From NCBI GenBank assembly GCA_018894105.1, contig CM032128.1, positions 16,969,001 to 17,033,000 on the forward strand: DNA of 64,000 bases, given 5' to 3'. Numbering within the stretch: the stretch's first letter is position 1; the number at the start of each line of letters is the position of its first letter. The notes under the pieces were generated by a model. That model was not told the DNA's origin, searched no databases, and saw only the letters and a program-made list of their open reading frames with translations. Shown piece after piece: positions 1 through 9,948 of this stretch. This stretch comes from Jacaranda mimosifolia (lineage: Eukaryota; Streptophyta; Magnoliopsida; Lamiales; Bignoniaceae). Made by a program: the position numbers and the translations under genes.

Positions 1-657
1 GGTCAATTAGTTGGTCTCCATGGGCTTGAGGTTGTACAATGACCATGGAAATGGGTACTCTTCAATTAATGAGATAGTGTATTAGTTTAAAAGGAGTTTT
101 AAACTAAAATGAATATAAGATATTAAAAAATCATATAGAGTTGTGAGCCCATGTCCAATGAATGATTGAACCTATTGGGTCATACACAAAAGACAATTAG
201 CCTCCAAAATTGGTAGAGCAATTTCTATGTGTTAGAAAAATCACATTTTCGTGACCCATTTTAAAGGATCCAATTTAACGGTCAATTTTGGTTTGATTAA
301 TTTAAATGTTAAATTAATCAAATTATTTAAAGAGTTAAATTACACCAATAATTAAGGAGTTAATTATTTGGTGCCAAATGATCATCAATTGGTCAAGTTG
401 ACTTAAAGAGTTAAGTTAACAAAATTAAGCTTAAAAGTTAAGCTTACTTGACTTGAGAGTTAAGTCAAATATTATTTAATTAATAAGAAGAATTCTTTTT
501 GGAGGGAAAATTGAAATGAAGTGTTCATTTAAATTAGCATCTTATTTAATTTGGAATTAGATTCCAAATGTAATTGAAATGCACATGAAATTCAAGTAAA
601 ACTTGAATTTGAATTTACCAACTTGGCATGCCCGCTTGGGCAGTCACCTTGAGAAAC

Positions 658-681
658 GTGTGATTCCAACTAGAATCACAC
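658..681. repeat. Perfect inverted repeat, 9-bp arms
   Basis: GTGTGATTC at 658-666 pairs with GAATCACAC at 673-681 across a 6-base loop. It lies 5 bp upstream of a second hairpin that contains the TATA box, so the two form a tandem hairpin pair just before the array. It may be a regulatory palindrome of the LTR-like region; its function is unknown. Confidence 0.75.
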
Positions 682-686
682 CTTCC

Positions 687-712
687 ACCCTCTATATATA
701 GATATAGAGGGT
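687..712 (+). promoter_or_regulatory. TATA box inside a perfect 11-bp-arm palindrome
   Basis: ACCCTCTATAT (687-697) and ATATAGAGGGT (702-712) are perfect inverted arms around a 4-base loop. TATATATA lies at 693-700. In plant LTRs a TATA box of this kind marks the U3/R boundary, with transcription starting about 30 bp downstream, here near 725-730. That is just before the first satellite monomer at 741. If the box is active, transcripts would run directly into the array on the + strand. Promoter activity is inferred; the palindrome and TATA sequence are directly visible. Confidence 0.5.
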
Positions 713-984
713 AAGCAAATTCGGCCATCACATTGCTGAAAGTTTCCAATCCAATGTAGATGACATCAAATGCACTTCTGGATTTATATTTTGCCTTAAT
801 GGTGGCACTGTGAGTTGGAAGAGTTCCAAACAAGATACTAAAGAGGTTTAATATGGAAGAATCTAATAAGGGATTTCTTCCAATAGGATATAGCATTAGC
901 TTGTCAAAGTCTATGGCCCCCAAGACAGAGGAAGAGAAATGAAGGCTGTCTCGCATACCTTATTCCTCCGAAACTAGTAGCATA

Positions 985-1284
985 ATGTATGCAGTTCAAT
1001 GTACAAGATCGGATTTAGCACACTCAGTAAACGTTACCAGTAGGTTCCAATCCGATCCTACTGAGAGTTATTGGATAGCTGTTACAGCAATTGTTAAGTA
1101 CTTGAGAAGGACTAAGGACTTATTTTTAGTATATGGCAATGGAGAACTCAAACTAAAAGAGTTTTCAGATTTGAGTTTCCAATCCAATGTAGATGACCTC
1201 GAATCCACTTTTGAATTTATATTTTGCCTTAATGGTGGCATAGTGAGTTGGAAGAGTTCCAAACAAGATACTAAAGAGGTTTAG
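985..1284 (+). pseudogene. Copia pol relic (RT end to RNase H start), most ancestral-looking monomer
   Basis: An open frame of 99 codons from MYAVQCTRSD to SSKQDTKEV. It matches the usual copia order: MYA..CTR.D near the start, QSDP.ES.WIAV, YLRRTKD, LVYGNGE, SFQSNVDD and SWKSSKQDT at the end. The RNase H first catalytic Asp (normally T/SDSDF) falls in a degenerate SDLSF. The RT active site (YVDD) lies upstream of what the monomer covers and the rest of RNase H lies downstream, so no enzyme could be made. The reading frame is shifted relative to the next monomer because the unit is 433 bp. Family assignment is from recognised copia motifs; loss of function is inferred from the missing domains. 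Confidence 0.88.
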
Positions 1285-1378
1285 TATGGAAGAATCCAAT
1301 AATGGATTTCTTCCCATGGGACATGGGATTCATCTCTCAAAGTCTATAGCTCCCAAGGCAGAGAAAGAAAAATGAAGG

Positions 1379-1717
1379 ATGTCTCGCATAAGTTATGCTT
1401 CCGCTATTGGTAGCATAATGTATCCAGTTCAATGTACAAGATTAGATGTAGCACACTCGGTAAGCAATACGAGTATGTTCCAATCCAATCCTATTGATAG
1501 TCATTGGATAGCCATTAAAGTAATTCAAACGTACTTGAGAATGATTGAGGATTTATTTTTAGTATATGAAAATGGAGAAGCCAAACTAAAGGAGATTCCG
1601 GTTTCGAGTTTCCAATCCAATGTGGATGACCTCAAATGCACTTCTGGATTTATCTTTTGCCTTAATGGTGGCACTGTGAGTCGGAAGAGTTCCAAACAAG
1701 ATACTAAAGAGGTTTAG
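1379..1717 (+). pseudogene. Full-length monomer open frame, 112 codons (copia pol relic)
   Basis: This represents the intact-frame monomer. Residues 4-10 are IPYASAI, 19-21 are CTR, 52-54 are YLR, 61-66 are LVYENG, 83-90 are DDLKCTSG, and 104-109 are SSKQDT, followed by KEV and a TAG. The start ATG is the register point used throughout this annotation. An in-frame TGA two codons before it separates this part from the RT-derived head of the monomer. Comparable 106-118-codon frames occur at 1812, 2245, 3544, 6058, 7100, 7533, 7965, 9087, 9949, 11670, 14694, 20315, 20747 and in many later monomers. I treat them all as pseudogenic repeat content, not genes. Confidence 0.85.
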
Positions 1718-4411
1718 TATGGAAGAATCTAATAATGGATTTCTTCCCATGGGACATGGGATTCGTCTCTCAAAGTTTATAGCCCCCAAGGTAGAGAAAG
1801 AAAAATGAAGGATGTCTCGCATACCTTATGCTTCCGCTATTAGTAGCATAATGTATCCAGTTCAATGTACAAGATTGGATGTAGCACATTCGGTGAGCAT
1901 TACGAGTAGGTTCCAATCCAATCCTATTGATAGTCATTGGATAGCCGTTAAAGCAATGCTAAAGTACTTGAGAATGACTAAGGATTTATTTTTAGTATAC
2001 GGAAATGGAGAATTCAAACTAAAGGAGATTCCGAATTCGAGTTTCCAATCCAATGTAGATGACATCAAATCCACTTCTGGATTTATATTTTGCCTTAATG
2101 GTCGCATGGTGAGTTGGAAAAGTTTCAAACAAGATACTGAAGAGGTTTAGTATGGAAGAATGCAATAAGGGATCTTTTCCTATGGGATATAGCATTCGTC
2201 TTTCAAAGTCCATGGCCCCCAAGACAGAAGAAGAAAAATGAAAGATGTCTCGCATACCTTATGCTTCCGCTATTAGTAGCATAATGTATCCAGTTCAATG
2301 TACAAGATTGGATGTAGCACACTCGGTAAGCAATACGAGTATGTTCCAATCCAATCCTATTGATAGTCATTGGATAGCCGTTAAAGCAATTCAAACGTAC
2401 TTGAGAATGATTGAGGATTTATTTTTAGTATACCGAAATGGAGAATACAAACTAAAGGAGATTTCGGTTTCGAGTTTCCAATCCAATGTAGATGACCTCA
2501 AATGCACTTCTGGATTTATATTTTGCCTTAATGGTGGCATTGTGAGTTGGAAGAGTTCCATACAAGATACTAAAGAGGTTTAGTATGGAAGAATCCAATA
2601 AGGGATTTCTTCCAAAAGGATATAGCATTCGCCTTTCAAAGTCTATGGCCCCCAAGACAGAGGAAGAGAAATGAAGGATGTCTCGCATACCTTATTCCTC
2701 CAAAATTAGTAGCATAATGTATGCAGTTCAATGTACAAGATCGGATGTAGCACACTCAGTAAACATTACCAGTAGGTTCCAATTCGATCCTATTGAGAGT
2801 TAGTGGATAGCCGTTACAGCAATTGTTAAGTACTTGAGAAGGACTAAGGACTTATTTTTAGTATATGGCAATGGAGAACTCAAACTAAAAGAGTTTTTGG
2901 ATTTGAGTTTCCAATCCAATGATAATGACCTCGAATCCACTTTTGGATTTATATTTTGCCTTAATGGTGGCATAGTGAGTTGGAAGAGTTCCAAACAAGA
3001 TACTGAAGAGGTTTAGTATGGAAGAATCCAATAAGGGATATCTTCCTATGGGATATAGCATTCGTCTTTCAAAGTCCATGGCCCCCAAGACAGAGGAAGT
3101 GAAATGAAGGATGTCTCGCATACCTTATGCCTCCGATATTAGTAGCATAATGTATGCAGTTTAATGTACAAGATCGGATGTAGGACACTCAATAAACATT
3201 ACGAATAGGTTCCAATCCGTTCCTATTGAGAGTCATTGGATAGCCGTTACTGCAATTCATAAGTACCTGAGAAGGACAAAGGACTTATTTCTAATATACG
3301 ACAATGGAGAATTGAAACTAAAGGAGTTTCCGGATTCGAGTTTCCAATCTATTATAGATGATCTCAAATCCACTTTTGGATTTATATTTTGCCTTAATAG
3401 TGGCACAATGAGTTGGAAGGGTCCCAAACAAGATACAAAAGGGGATTAGTATGTTAGAATCTAATAAGTGTTTTCTTCCCATGGGACATGGCAATCCTCT
3501 CTCAAAGTCTATAGCCCCCAAGGCAGAGGAAGAGAAATGAAGGATGTCTCGCATACCTTATGCTTCCGCTATTAGTAGCATAATGTATCCAGTTCAATGT
3601 ACAAGATTGGATGTAGCACATTCGGTGAGCATTACGAGTAGGTTCCAATCCAATCCTACTGATAGTCATTGGATAGCCGTTAAAGCAATGCTAAAGTACT
3701 TGAGAATGACTAAGGATTTATTTTTAGTATACGGAAATGGAGAATTCAAACTAAAGAAGATTCCAGATTCGAGTTTCCAATCCAATGTAGATGACCTCAA
3801 ATCCACTTCTGGATTTATATTTTGCCTTAACGGTCGCATGGTGAGTTGGAAAAGTTCCAAACAAGATACTAAAGAGGTTTAGTACGAAAGAATCCAATAA
3901 AGGATATCTTCCTATGGGATATAGCATTCGTCTTTCAAAGTCCATGGCCCCCAAGACAGAGGAAGAGAAATGAAGGATGTCTCGCATACCTTATGCCTCC
4001 GACATTAGTAGCATAATGTATGCAGTTTAATGTACAAGATCGGATGTAGCACACTCAGTAAACGTTACGAATAGGTTCCAATTCGTTCCTATTGAGAGTC
4101 ATTGGATAGCCGTCACAGCAATTCATAAGTACCTGAGAAGGACAAAGGACTTATTTTTAATATACGGCAATGGAGAATTGAAACTAAAGGAGTTTCCGGA
4201 TTCGAGTTTCCAATCTATTGTAGATGACCTCAAATCCACTTCTGGATTTATATTTTGCCTTAATTGTGGCACAATGAGTTGGAAGAGTTCCAAACAAGAT
4301 ACTAAAGAGGATTAGTATGGTAGAATCTAATAAGTGTTTTCTTCCCATGGGACATGGCAATCCTCTCTCAAAGTCTATGGTCCCCAAGGCTGAGGAAGAG
4401 AAATAAAGGAT

Positions 4412-4419
4412 GTCTCGCA
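4412..4419. repeat. hAT target-site duplication, left copy
   Basis: GTCTCGCA, immediately before the TAGAGGTGT terminus. It is part of the monomer sequence (ATGTCTCGCATACC) and pairs with GTCTCGTG at 5627-5634, 6 of 8 bases matching. An 8-bp duplication is the hallmark of hAT elements. Confidence 0.8.
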
Positions 4420-4433
4420 TAGAGGTGTCAAAT

Positions 4434-4458
4434 GAGCCGGGCCGAGCCAGCCCGGCTC
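4434..4458. repeat. hAT left subterminal palindrome
   Basis: GAGCCGGGC (4434-4442) and GCCCGGCTC (4450-4458) form a 9-bp-arm hairpin 14 bp from the left terminus. The same GAGCC/GGCTC words recur through both GC-rich ends (about 4440-4650 and 5395-5600). They are candidate transposase-binding repeats. Confidence 0.7.
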
Positions 4459-4996
4459 GTTTAATAGATGGTTAATGGCAGTCCCGAGCTGGGTCGGGCC
4501 TGCTCATGGGCCATTTACGGTCCGGACCCTGACGAGCTGAAAATTGAAAAGTTCAGCTCGGTTCAAAACCAACCCACTATATAGGTGAGCCGATTTATAT
4601 ATGAGCCGAGCTAGGCGGTCCGGCTAGCGAGCCGGCTCGCGGGTTGGCCCGTGAGTTTCTTTTTTCTTTTTTTTTTTGAAAATGAATTTAAAATTATGAA
4701 GTTTTTATATTTATGTGATTATTAATGTTTTTCTCAACACTTATACTTTTTTTAAAAGACTTAATAATTTATACTTATGTGATTTTTAGTATTTTACAAC
4801 ACTTAAATTTTTATAAAAACTTAAAAATTTATACTTATATTATTTTTTTTTAATCAATTATATTTTTTCAAAAACACCACTAAATAAGATGGTGAGGGGT
4901 TTGGCATGGACCCCTCTACCTGTCATTAATTTGGAAAAAATAATTACGTAGAGGTGGATTTGACCAAACCTCTAAATGAAAGTACATAATAATAAC

Positions 4997-5015
4997 AAAT
5001 AAATAAATAAATAAA
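4997..5015. repeat. (AAAT)n microsatellite
   Basis: Nearly five AAAT units in the AT-rich interior of the hAT element. No function is implied. Confidence 0.85.
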
Positions 5016-5534
5016 CGACTTTGTAATATCTAAACATCTAAACATATGCAATGATAAACCAATCGTTCACTCAAGTGATCTAAATTGCTCTCGGATTGAG
5101 ATGCGATGGTGGATGCAGTTTCAAGCCATTCTTTATCGTCTTCTTCAAATTGAGGTAATATGGTCTTCACCAGTTAACCTTTTTCAATTTTTTTTTAAAA
5201 TTTATAATTTCAAAATTAAAATTTCTTAATAATTGATTTATACAATTATAAAGTAATAAATTAAATTATACATTCTTAATTATAAATTGTAAATTTATAA
5301 TCTTTTAAAATTAATAATTTGTAATTTGTAATTTAAAAATTTTAAATTCTTAAATTTTTAAAAGTTATAATTTAAAATTTAAATTAAAAAAATATTGCGG
5401 GCTAAGCGGGCTAGCTCGCGTAGCTCGCGAGCCGGCACATTTAGCCGGAGAGCTGGGCTAGCCCACGGTCCTTCACTGTCCGCGGGCCGAGCCGATCTCG
5501 GGTTGCAAAATTTCAGCTCGAGATGGGTTTCCAA

Positions 5535-5619
5535 GCGAGTCGGTCTAGCCCAACCCATATTAAAATATTAAACGAGCTGAGTTGGGTCGGTTTTTTTTTG
5601 CGAGTCGGTCTAGCCCAAC
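5535..5619 (+). repeat. hAT right subterminal direct repeats (2 x 20 bp)
   Basis: GCGAGTCGGTCTAGCCCAAC occurs at 5535-5554 and again at 5600-5619, 65 bp apart. The second copy runs straight into the ACACCTCTA terminus. The same pair is preserved in the duplicated 3' fragment (6579-6598 and 6643-6662). Repeated subterminal motifs are typical hAT transposase-binding sites; binding is inferred. Confidence 0.8.
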
Positions 5620-5626
5620 ACCTCTA

Positions 5627-5634
5627 GTCTCGTG
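5627..5634. repeat. hAT target-site duplication, right copy
   Basis: GTCTCGTG, immediately after ACACCTCTA, pairs with GTCTCGCA at 4412-4419. It continues into a normal monomer (TACCTTATGGCTCCGC). Confidence 0.8.
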
Positions 5635-6540
5635 TACCTTATGGCTCCGCTATTTGTAGCATAATATATCCAGTTCAATGTACAAGATTAGATGTAGCAG
5701 ACTCGGTAAGCACTACGAGTAGGTTCCAATCCATCTCTATTGATAGTCATTGGATAGCCGTTAAACCAATTCTTAAGTACTTGAGGAGGACTAAGGACTT
5801 ATTTTTAGTATACGGCAATGGAGAGCACAAAGAAAAGGAGTTTCCCAATTCGAGTTTCCAATCCAATGTAGATGACATTGAATCCACTTCTCGATTTAAA
5901 TTTTTCCTTAATGGTGGCACGGTGAGTTGGAAGAGTTCCAAACAAGATACTAATGAGGTTTAGTATGGAAGAATCTAATAATGGATTTCTTCCCATGGGA
6001 CATGGCATTCGTCTCTCAAAGTCTATAGCCCCCAAGCCAGAGGAACAAAAATGAAGGATGTCTCGCATACCTTATGCTTCCGCTATTAGTAGCATAATGT
6101 ATCCAGTTCAATGTACAAGATTGGATGTAGCACACTCGATGAGCATTATGAGTAGGTTCCAATCCAATCCTATTGATAGTCATTGGATAGCCGTTAAAGC
6201 AATTCTAAAGTACTTGAGAATGACTAAGGATTTATTTTTAGTATACGAAAATGGAGAATTCAAAGTAAAGGAGATTCTGGATTTGAGTTTCCAATCCAAT
6301 GTAGATGACCTCAAATCCACTTCTGGATTTATATTTTTCCTTAATGGTGGCAAGGTGAGTTGGAAGAGTTCCAAACAAGATACTAAAGAGGTTTAGTATG
6401 GAAGAATCCAATAAGGGATTTTTTCCAATGGGATATAGCATTCGCCTTTCAAAGTCCATGGCCCCCAAGACAGAGGAAGAGAAATGAAGGATGTCTCGCA
6501 TATCTTATGCCTCCAATATTAGTAGCATAATGTATGCAAT
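5627..6540 (+). repeat. Copia-pol satellite between the two hAT sequences (2.1 monomers)
   Basis: Register points lie at 5625 (virtual, at the hAT edge), 6058 and 6491. The first monomer has private variants: GCAGACTCGG, CCATCTCTATTG, YLRRTKD, and FKFFLNGG in place of FIFCLNGG. The second (6058-6396) is an open 112-codon frame. The third is cut at about 6540, after ATGTATGCA, where sequence switches to a hAT 3'-end fragment. That switch marks an illegitimate exchange. Confidence 0.9.
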
Positions 6541-6669
6541 CCGGGGTTGCAAAATTTCAGCTCAAGGCGGGTTTTCAAGCGAGTCGGTCTAGCCCAACCC
6601 ATATTAAAAAATTAAACGAGCCGAGTTGCGCCGGTTTTTTTTGCGAGTCGGTCTAGCCCAACACCTTTA
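6541..6669. mobile_element. Duplicated 3' end of the hAT element (129 bp)
   Basis: This corresponds to about 5497-5626 of the full element at an offset of about 1043 bp. It includes GGTTGCAAAATTTCAGCTC, both 20-bp subterminal repeats and the terminal ACACCTTTA (one change from ACACCTCTA). It has no left terminus and no left target duplication. The monomer after it shares private variants with the monomer after the full element, including GCAGACTCGG and GAGAGCACAAA. It therefore arrived by duplication of an array segment, not by a second transposition. Confidence 0.88.
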
Positions 6670-9600
6670 GTCTGTGTACCTTATGCCTCCGCTATTAGTA
6701 TCATAATGTATCCAGTTCAATGTACAAGATTGGATGTAGCAGACTCGGTAAGCATTACGAGTAGGTTCCAATCCATTTCTATTGATAGTCATTGGATAGC
6801 CGTTAAAGCAATTCTTAAGTACTTGAGGAGGACTAAGGACTTATTTTTAGTATACGGCAATGGAGAGCACAAACAAAAGGAGTTTCCGGATTCGAGTTTC
6901 CAATCCAATGTAGATGACATTGAATCCACTTCTGGATTTAAATTTTTCCTTAATAGTGGCTCGGTGAGTTGGAAGTGTTCCAAACAAGATACTAAAGAGG
7001 TTTAGTATGAAAGAATCTAAAAAAGGATTTCTTCCCATGGGACATGGCATTCGACTCTCAAAGTCTATAGCCCCCAAGGCAGAGGAACAAAAATGAAGGA
7101 TGTCTCGCATACCTTATGCTTCCGCTATTAGTTGCATAATGTATCCAGTTCAATGTACAAGATTGGATGTAGCACACTCGGTAAGCAATACGAGTATGTT
7201 CCAATCCAATCCTATTGATAGTCATTGGATAGCCGTTAAAGCAATTCAAACGTACTTGAGAATGATTGAGGATTTAGTTTTAGTATACGGAAATGGAGAA
7301 TCCAGACTAAAGGAGATTCCGGATTTGAGTTTCCAATCCAATGTAGATGACCTCAAATGTACTTCTGCATTTATGTTTTGCCTTAATGGTGGCACAATGA
7401 TTTGGAAGAGTTCCAAACAAGATACGAAAGAGGTTTAGTATGGAAGAATCCAATAAGGGATTTCTTCCTATGGGATAAGGCATTCATCTCTCAAAGTCTA
7501 TGGTCCCCAATGCAAAGGAAGAAAAGTGAAGGATGTCGCGTATACCTTATGTTTCCGCTATTTGTAGCAAAATGTGTCAAGTTCAATGTACAAGGTTGGA
7601 TGTAGCACACTCGGTAAGCGTTACAAGTATGTTCCAATCTAATCCTACTGATAGTCATTGGATAGCCGTTAAAGCAATTCTAAAGTACTTGAGAATGACT
7701 AAGGATTTATTTTTAGTATACGGCAATGGAGAATTCAAACTAAAGGAGTTTTCGGATTCGAGTTTCCCATCTAATGTTGATGACCTCAAATCCACTTCTG
7801 GATTTAAAATTTGCCTTAATGGTGGCACAATGATTTGGAAGGATTCCAAAAAAGATACAAAAGAGGATTAGTATGGAAGAATCCGATAATCGATTCTTCC
7901 CATAGGACAAGATATTCGTCTCTCAAATTCTATGGCCCCCAAGGCAGAGGAAGAAAAGTGAAGGATGTCGCGTATACCTTATGTTTCCGCTATTAGTAGC
8001 ATAATGTATCCAGTTCAATGTACAAGATTGGATGTAGCACACTCGGTAAGCATTACGAGTTGGTTTCAATCAAATCCATTTGATAGTCATTGTATAGCCA
8101 TTAAAGCAATTATAAAGTACTTGAGAATGACTAAGGATTTACTTTTAGTATTCGGCAATGGAGAATTCAAACTAAAGGAGTCTTTGGATTCGAGTTTCCA
8201 ATCCAATGTAGATGACCTCAAATCCACTTCTAGATTTATATTTTGCCTTAATGGAGGCACGGTGAGTTGGAAGAGTTCCAAAGAAGATACTAAAGAGGTT
8301 CAGTATGGAAGAATCCAATAATGCATTTCTTCCCATGGGATAAGGCATTCGTCTCTCAAAGTCTGTGGCCCCCAAGGCAGAGGAAGAAAAATAGAGGATG
8401 TCTCGCATACCTTATGGGGAATTGAAACTAAAGGAGTTTCCAGATTCGAGTTTCCAATTTATTATAGATGACCTCAAATCCACTTATGGATTTATATTTT
8501 GCCTTAATGGTGGCACGGTGAGTTGGAAGAGTTCCAAACAAGATGCTAAAGAGGTTCAGTATGGAAGAATCCTATATTGGATTTCTTCCCATGGGACAAG
8601 GCATTCATCTCTCAACGTATATGGCCCCCACGGCAGAGGAAGAAAAATGAAGTATGTCTTGCATACCTAATGTTTCCGCTATTAGTAGCATAATGTATCC
8701 AGTTCAATGTACAAGATTGGATGTAGCACACTCGTTAAGCATTACGAGTAGGTTCCAATCTAATCCTATTGATAGTCATTGGATAGTCGTTAAAGTAATT
8801 CTAAAGTATCTGAGAAGGACTAAGGACTAATTTTTAGTATACGGCAATGGAGAATTGAAACTAAAGGAGTTTCCGAATTCGAGTTTCCAATATATTGTAG
8901 ATGACCTCAAATCCACTTCTGGATTTATATTTTGCCTTAATGGTGGCACGGTGAGTTGGAAGAGTTCCAAACAAGATAATAAAGAGGTTCAGTATGGAAG
9001 AATCCAATAATGGATTGCTTCCCATGGGACAAAGGATTCATCTCTCAATATCTATGGCCCGCACGGCAGAGGAAGAAAAATGAAGGATGTCTCGCATACC
9101 GAATGTTTTCGCTATTAGTAGCATAATGTATGCAGTTAAATGCACAAGATTGGATGTACCACACTTGCTAGGCATTACGAGTAGGATCCAATCCAATCCT
9201 ATTAATAGTCTTTGGATAGCCGTTAAAGCAGTTCGAAAGTACTTGAGAATGACTAAGGATTTATTTTTAGTATACGGCAATAGAGAATTCAAACGAAAGG
9301 AGTTTTTGGATTCTAGTTTCCAATCCAATGTAGATGGACACAAATCCACTTCTGGATTTATATTTTACCTTAACAGTGGCACAATGAGTTGGAAGAGTTG
9401 CAAACAAGATACTAAGGAGGTTCAGTATGGAAGAATCCAATAATGGATTTCTTTCCATGGGACAAGGCATTCGTTTCTCAAAGTCTATGGTCCCAAGGCA
9501 GAGGAGGAAAAATGAAGGATGTCTTGCATACCTTATGTTTCCTCTATTAGTAGCATAATGTATCCAGTTCAATGTACAAGATTAGATGTAGCACACTCGG

Positions 9601-9948
9601 TAAGCAATACGAGTAGGTTCCAATCCAATCCTATTGATAGTCGTTGGATGGCTTTAAAGCAATTCTAAAGTACCTGAGAATAACTAAGGATTTATTTTTA
9701 GTATACGGCAGTAGAGAATTCAAAGTAAAGGAGGTTTTGGATTCCACTTTCCAATCCAATGTAGAAGAACTCAAATCCACTTTTGGATTTATATTTGCCT
9801 CAATAGTGGCACAATGAGTTGGAAGAGTTCCAAAAAAGATACTAAAGAGGTTCAGTATGGAAGAGTGCAATAATGGATTTCTTCCTATGGGACAAGGCAT
9901 TCGTCTCTCAAAGTCTATGGCCCCCAAGGCAGAGAAGAAAAATGAAGG
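6670..9948 (+). repeat. Copia-pol satellite, irregular diverged monomers
   Basis: Register points lie at 6667 (virtual), 7100, 7533, 7965, 8398, 8654, 9087 and 9519. Spacings drift (432, 433, 256, 430), and I found no higher-order period. The monomer at 6667 matches the one following the full hAT element. The monomer at 7100 resembles the 1379/2245 kind (NTSMFQ, YLRMIED). From 7533 on, residues change towards the later consensus (IPYVSAIS instead of IPYASAIS). Private stop codons and frameshifts are common; 9519, for example, has lost bases near WMALKQF. This is the transition from old edge to homogenised core. Confidence 0.9.
8398..8653 (+). repeat. Monomer with 177-bp internal deletion (256 bp)
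   Basis: After ATGTCTCGCATACCTTATG the sequence jumps to GGGAATTGAAACTAAAGG, removing the CTR..D to YLR..TKD portion. Flanking register points at 8398 and 8654 are 256 bp apart instead of 433. The deletion keeps an open frame of 90 codons across the join (8398-8670), by chance. Confidence 0.9.

Larger units (their letters stand above)
1..740 (+). other. Truncated copia-like LTR / element end flanking the satellite
   Basis: This is the only substantial single-copy stretch outside the array and the hAT element. It is AT-rich and full of short TTAA/GAGTTAA-type reiterations (about 300-480), as is common in plant LTR U3 regions. It ends with a TATA box and a short leader-like stretch before the satellite begins at 741. 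In frame 2 the first ~90 bases read as a short peptide with an MGLRLYND core that stops at a TAG. This could be the last codons of a copia polyprotein followed by its 3' LTR, but I cannot place the LTR start (TG) or a polypurine tract. An LTR identity fits the pol-derived array next to it, but is inferred. Alternatively it is unrelated intergenic DNA. Confidence 0.5.
741..4419 (+). repeat. Copia-pol satellite, left-edge segment (8.5 monomers)
   Basis: Head-to-tail monomers have register ATGs at 946 (CTG here), 1379, 1812, 2245, 2678, 3111, 3544, 3977 and 4410, every one exactly 433 bp apart. The array starts abruptly at 741, at offset 228 of a monomer (AGTTTCCAATCC), directly against the LTR-like flank. 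The last monomer is cut at 4419 by the hAT insertion. These monomers keep more copia-like residues than the rest (SAIGSIMY, MYAVQCTRSD, QSDPTES, YLRRTKD), as expected of an unhomogenised array edge. Two alternating kinds are visible: one with NTSMFQ and YLRMIED (1379, 2245) and one with SITSRFQ and YLRMTKD (1812, 3544). The monomers at 2678, 3111 and 3977 carry stops in the middle. Confidence 0.93.
4420..5626. mobile_element. Non-autonomous hAT-type DNA transposon (1207 bp)
   Basis: The element begins TAGAGGTGT and ends ACACCTCTA, perfect 9-bp terminal inverted repeats, and is flanked by an imperfect 8-bp target duplication. This fits the plant hAT superfamily, whose termini often read TAGRGGTGT. 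Subterminal regions are GC-rich and full of GAGCCGGC/GCCCGGCTC-like motifs, probably transposase-binding repeats. The interior (about 4640-5400) is very AT-rich. No open frame of useful length is present, so it encodes no transposase and would have depended on an autonomous relative. It interrupts one satellite monomer 10 bases after its register A: the left flank ends ...GTCTCGCA and the right flank resumes GTCTCGTGTACCTTATG. The two mismatches between target copies suggest an old insertion. Confidence 0.87.

Noticed and set aside
1..90. Definite C-terminus of a copia polyprotein (MGLRLYND...)
   Set aside because: The frame is short, has an upstream stop and only a weak resemblance; kept only as a possibility within the flank description.
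4420..5626. A hidden transposase gene in the hAT element
   Set aside because: The interior is AT-rich, low-complexity and only about 0.75 kb, with no frame of even 60 codons.
6541..6669. A second independent hAT insertion
   Set aside because: Only the 3' end is present, with the same flanking monomer variants and the same insertion phase as the full copy, so it is a duplication product.
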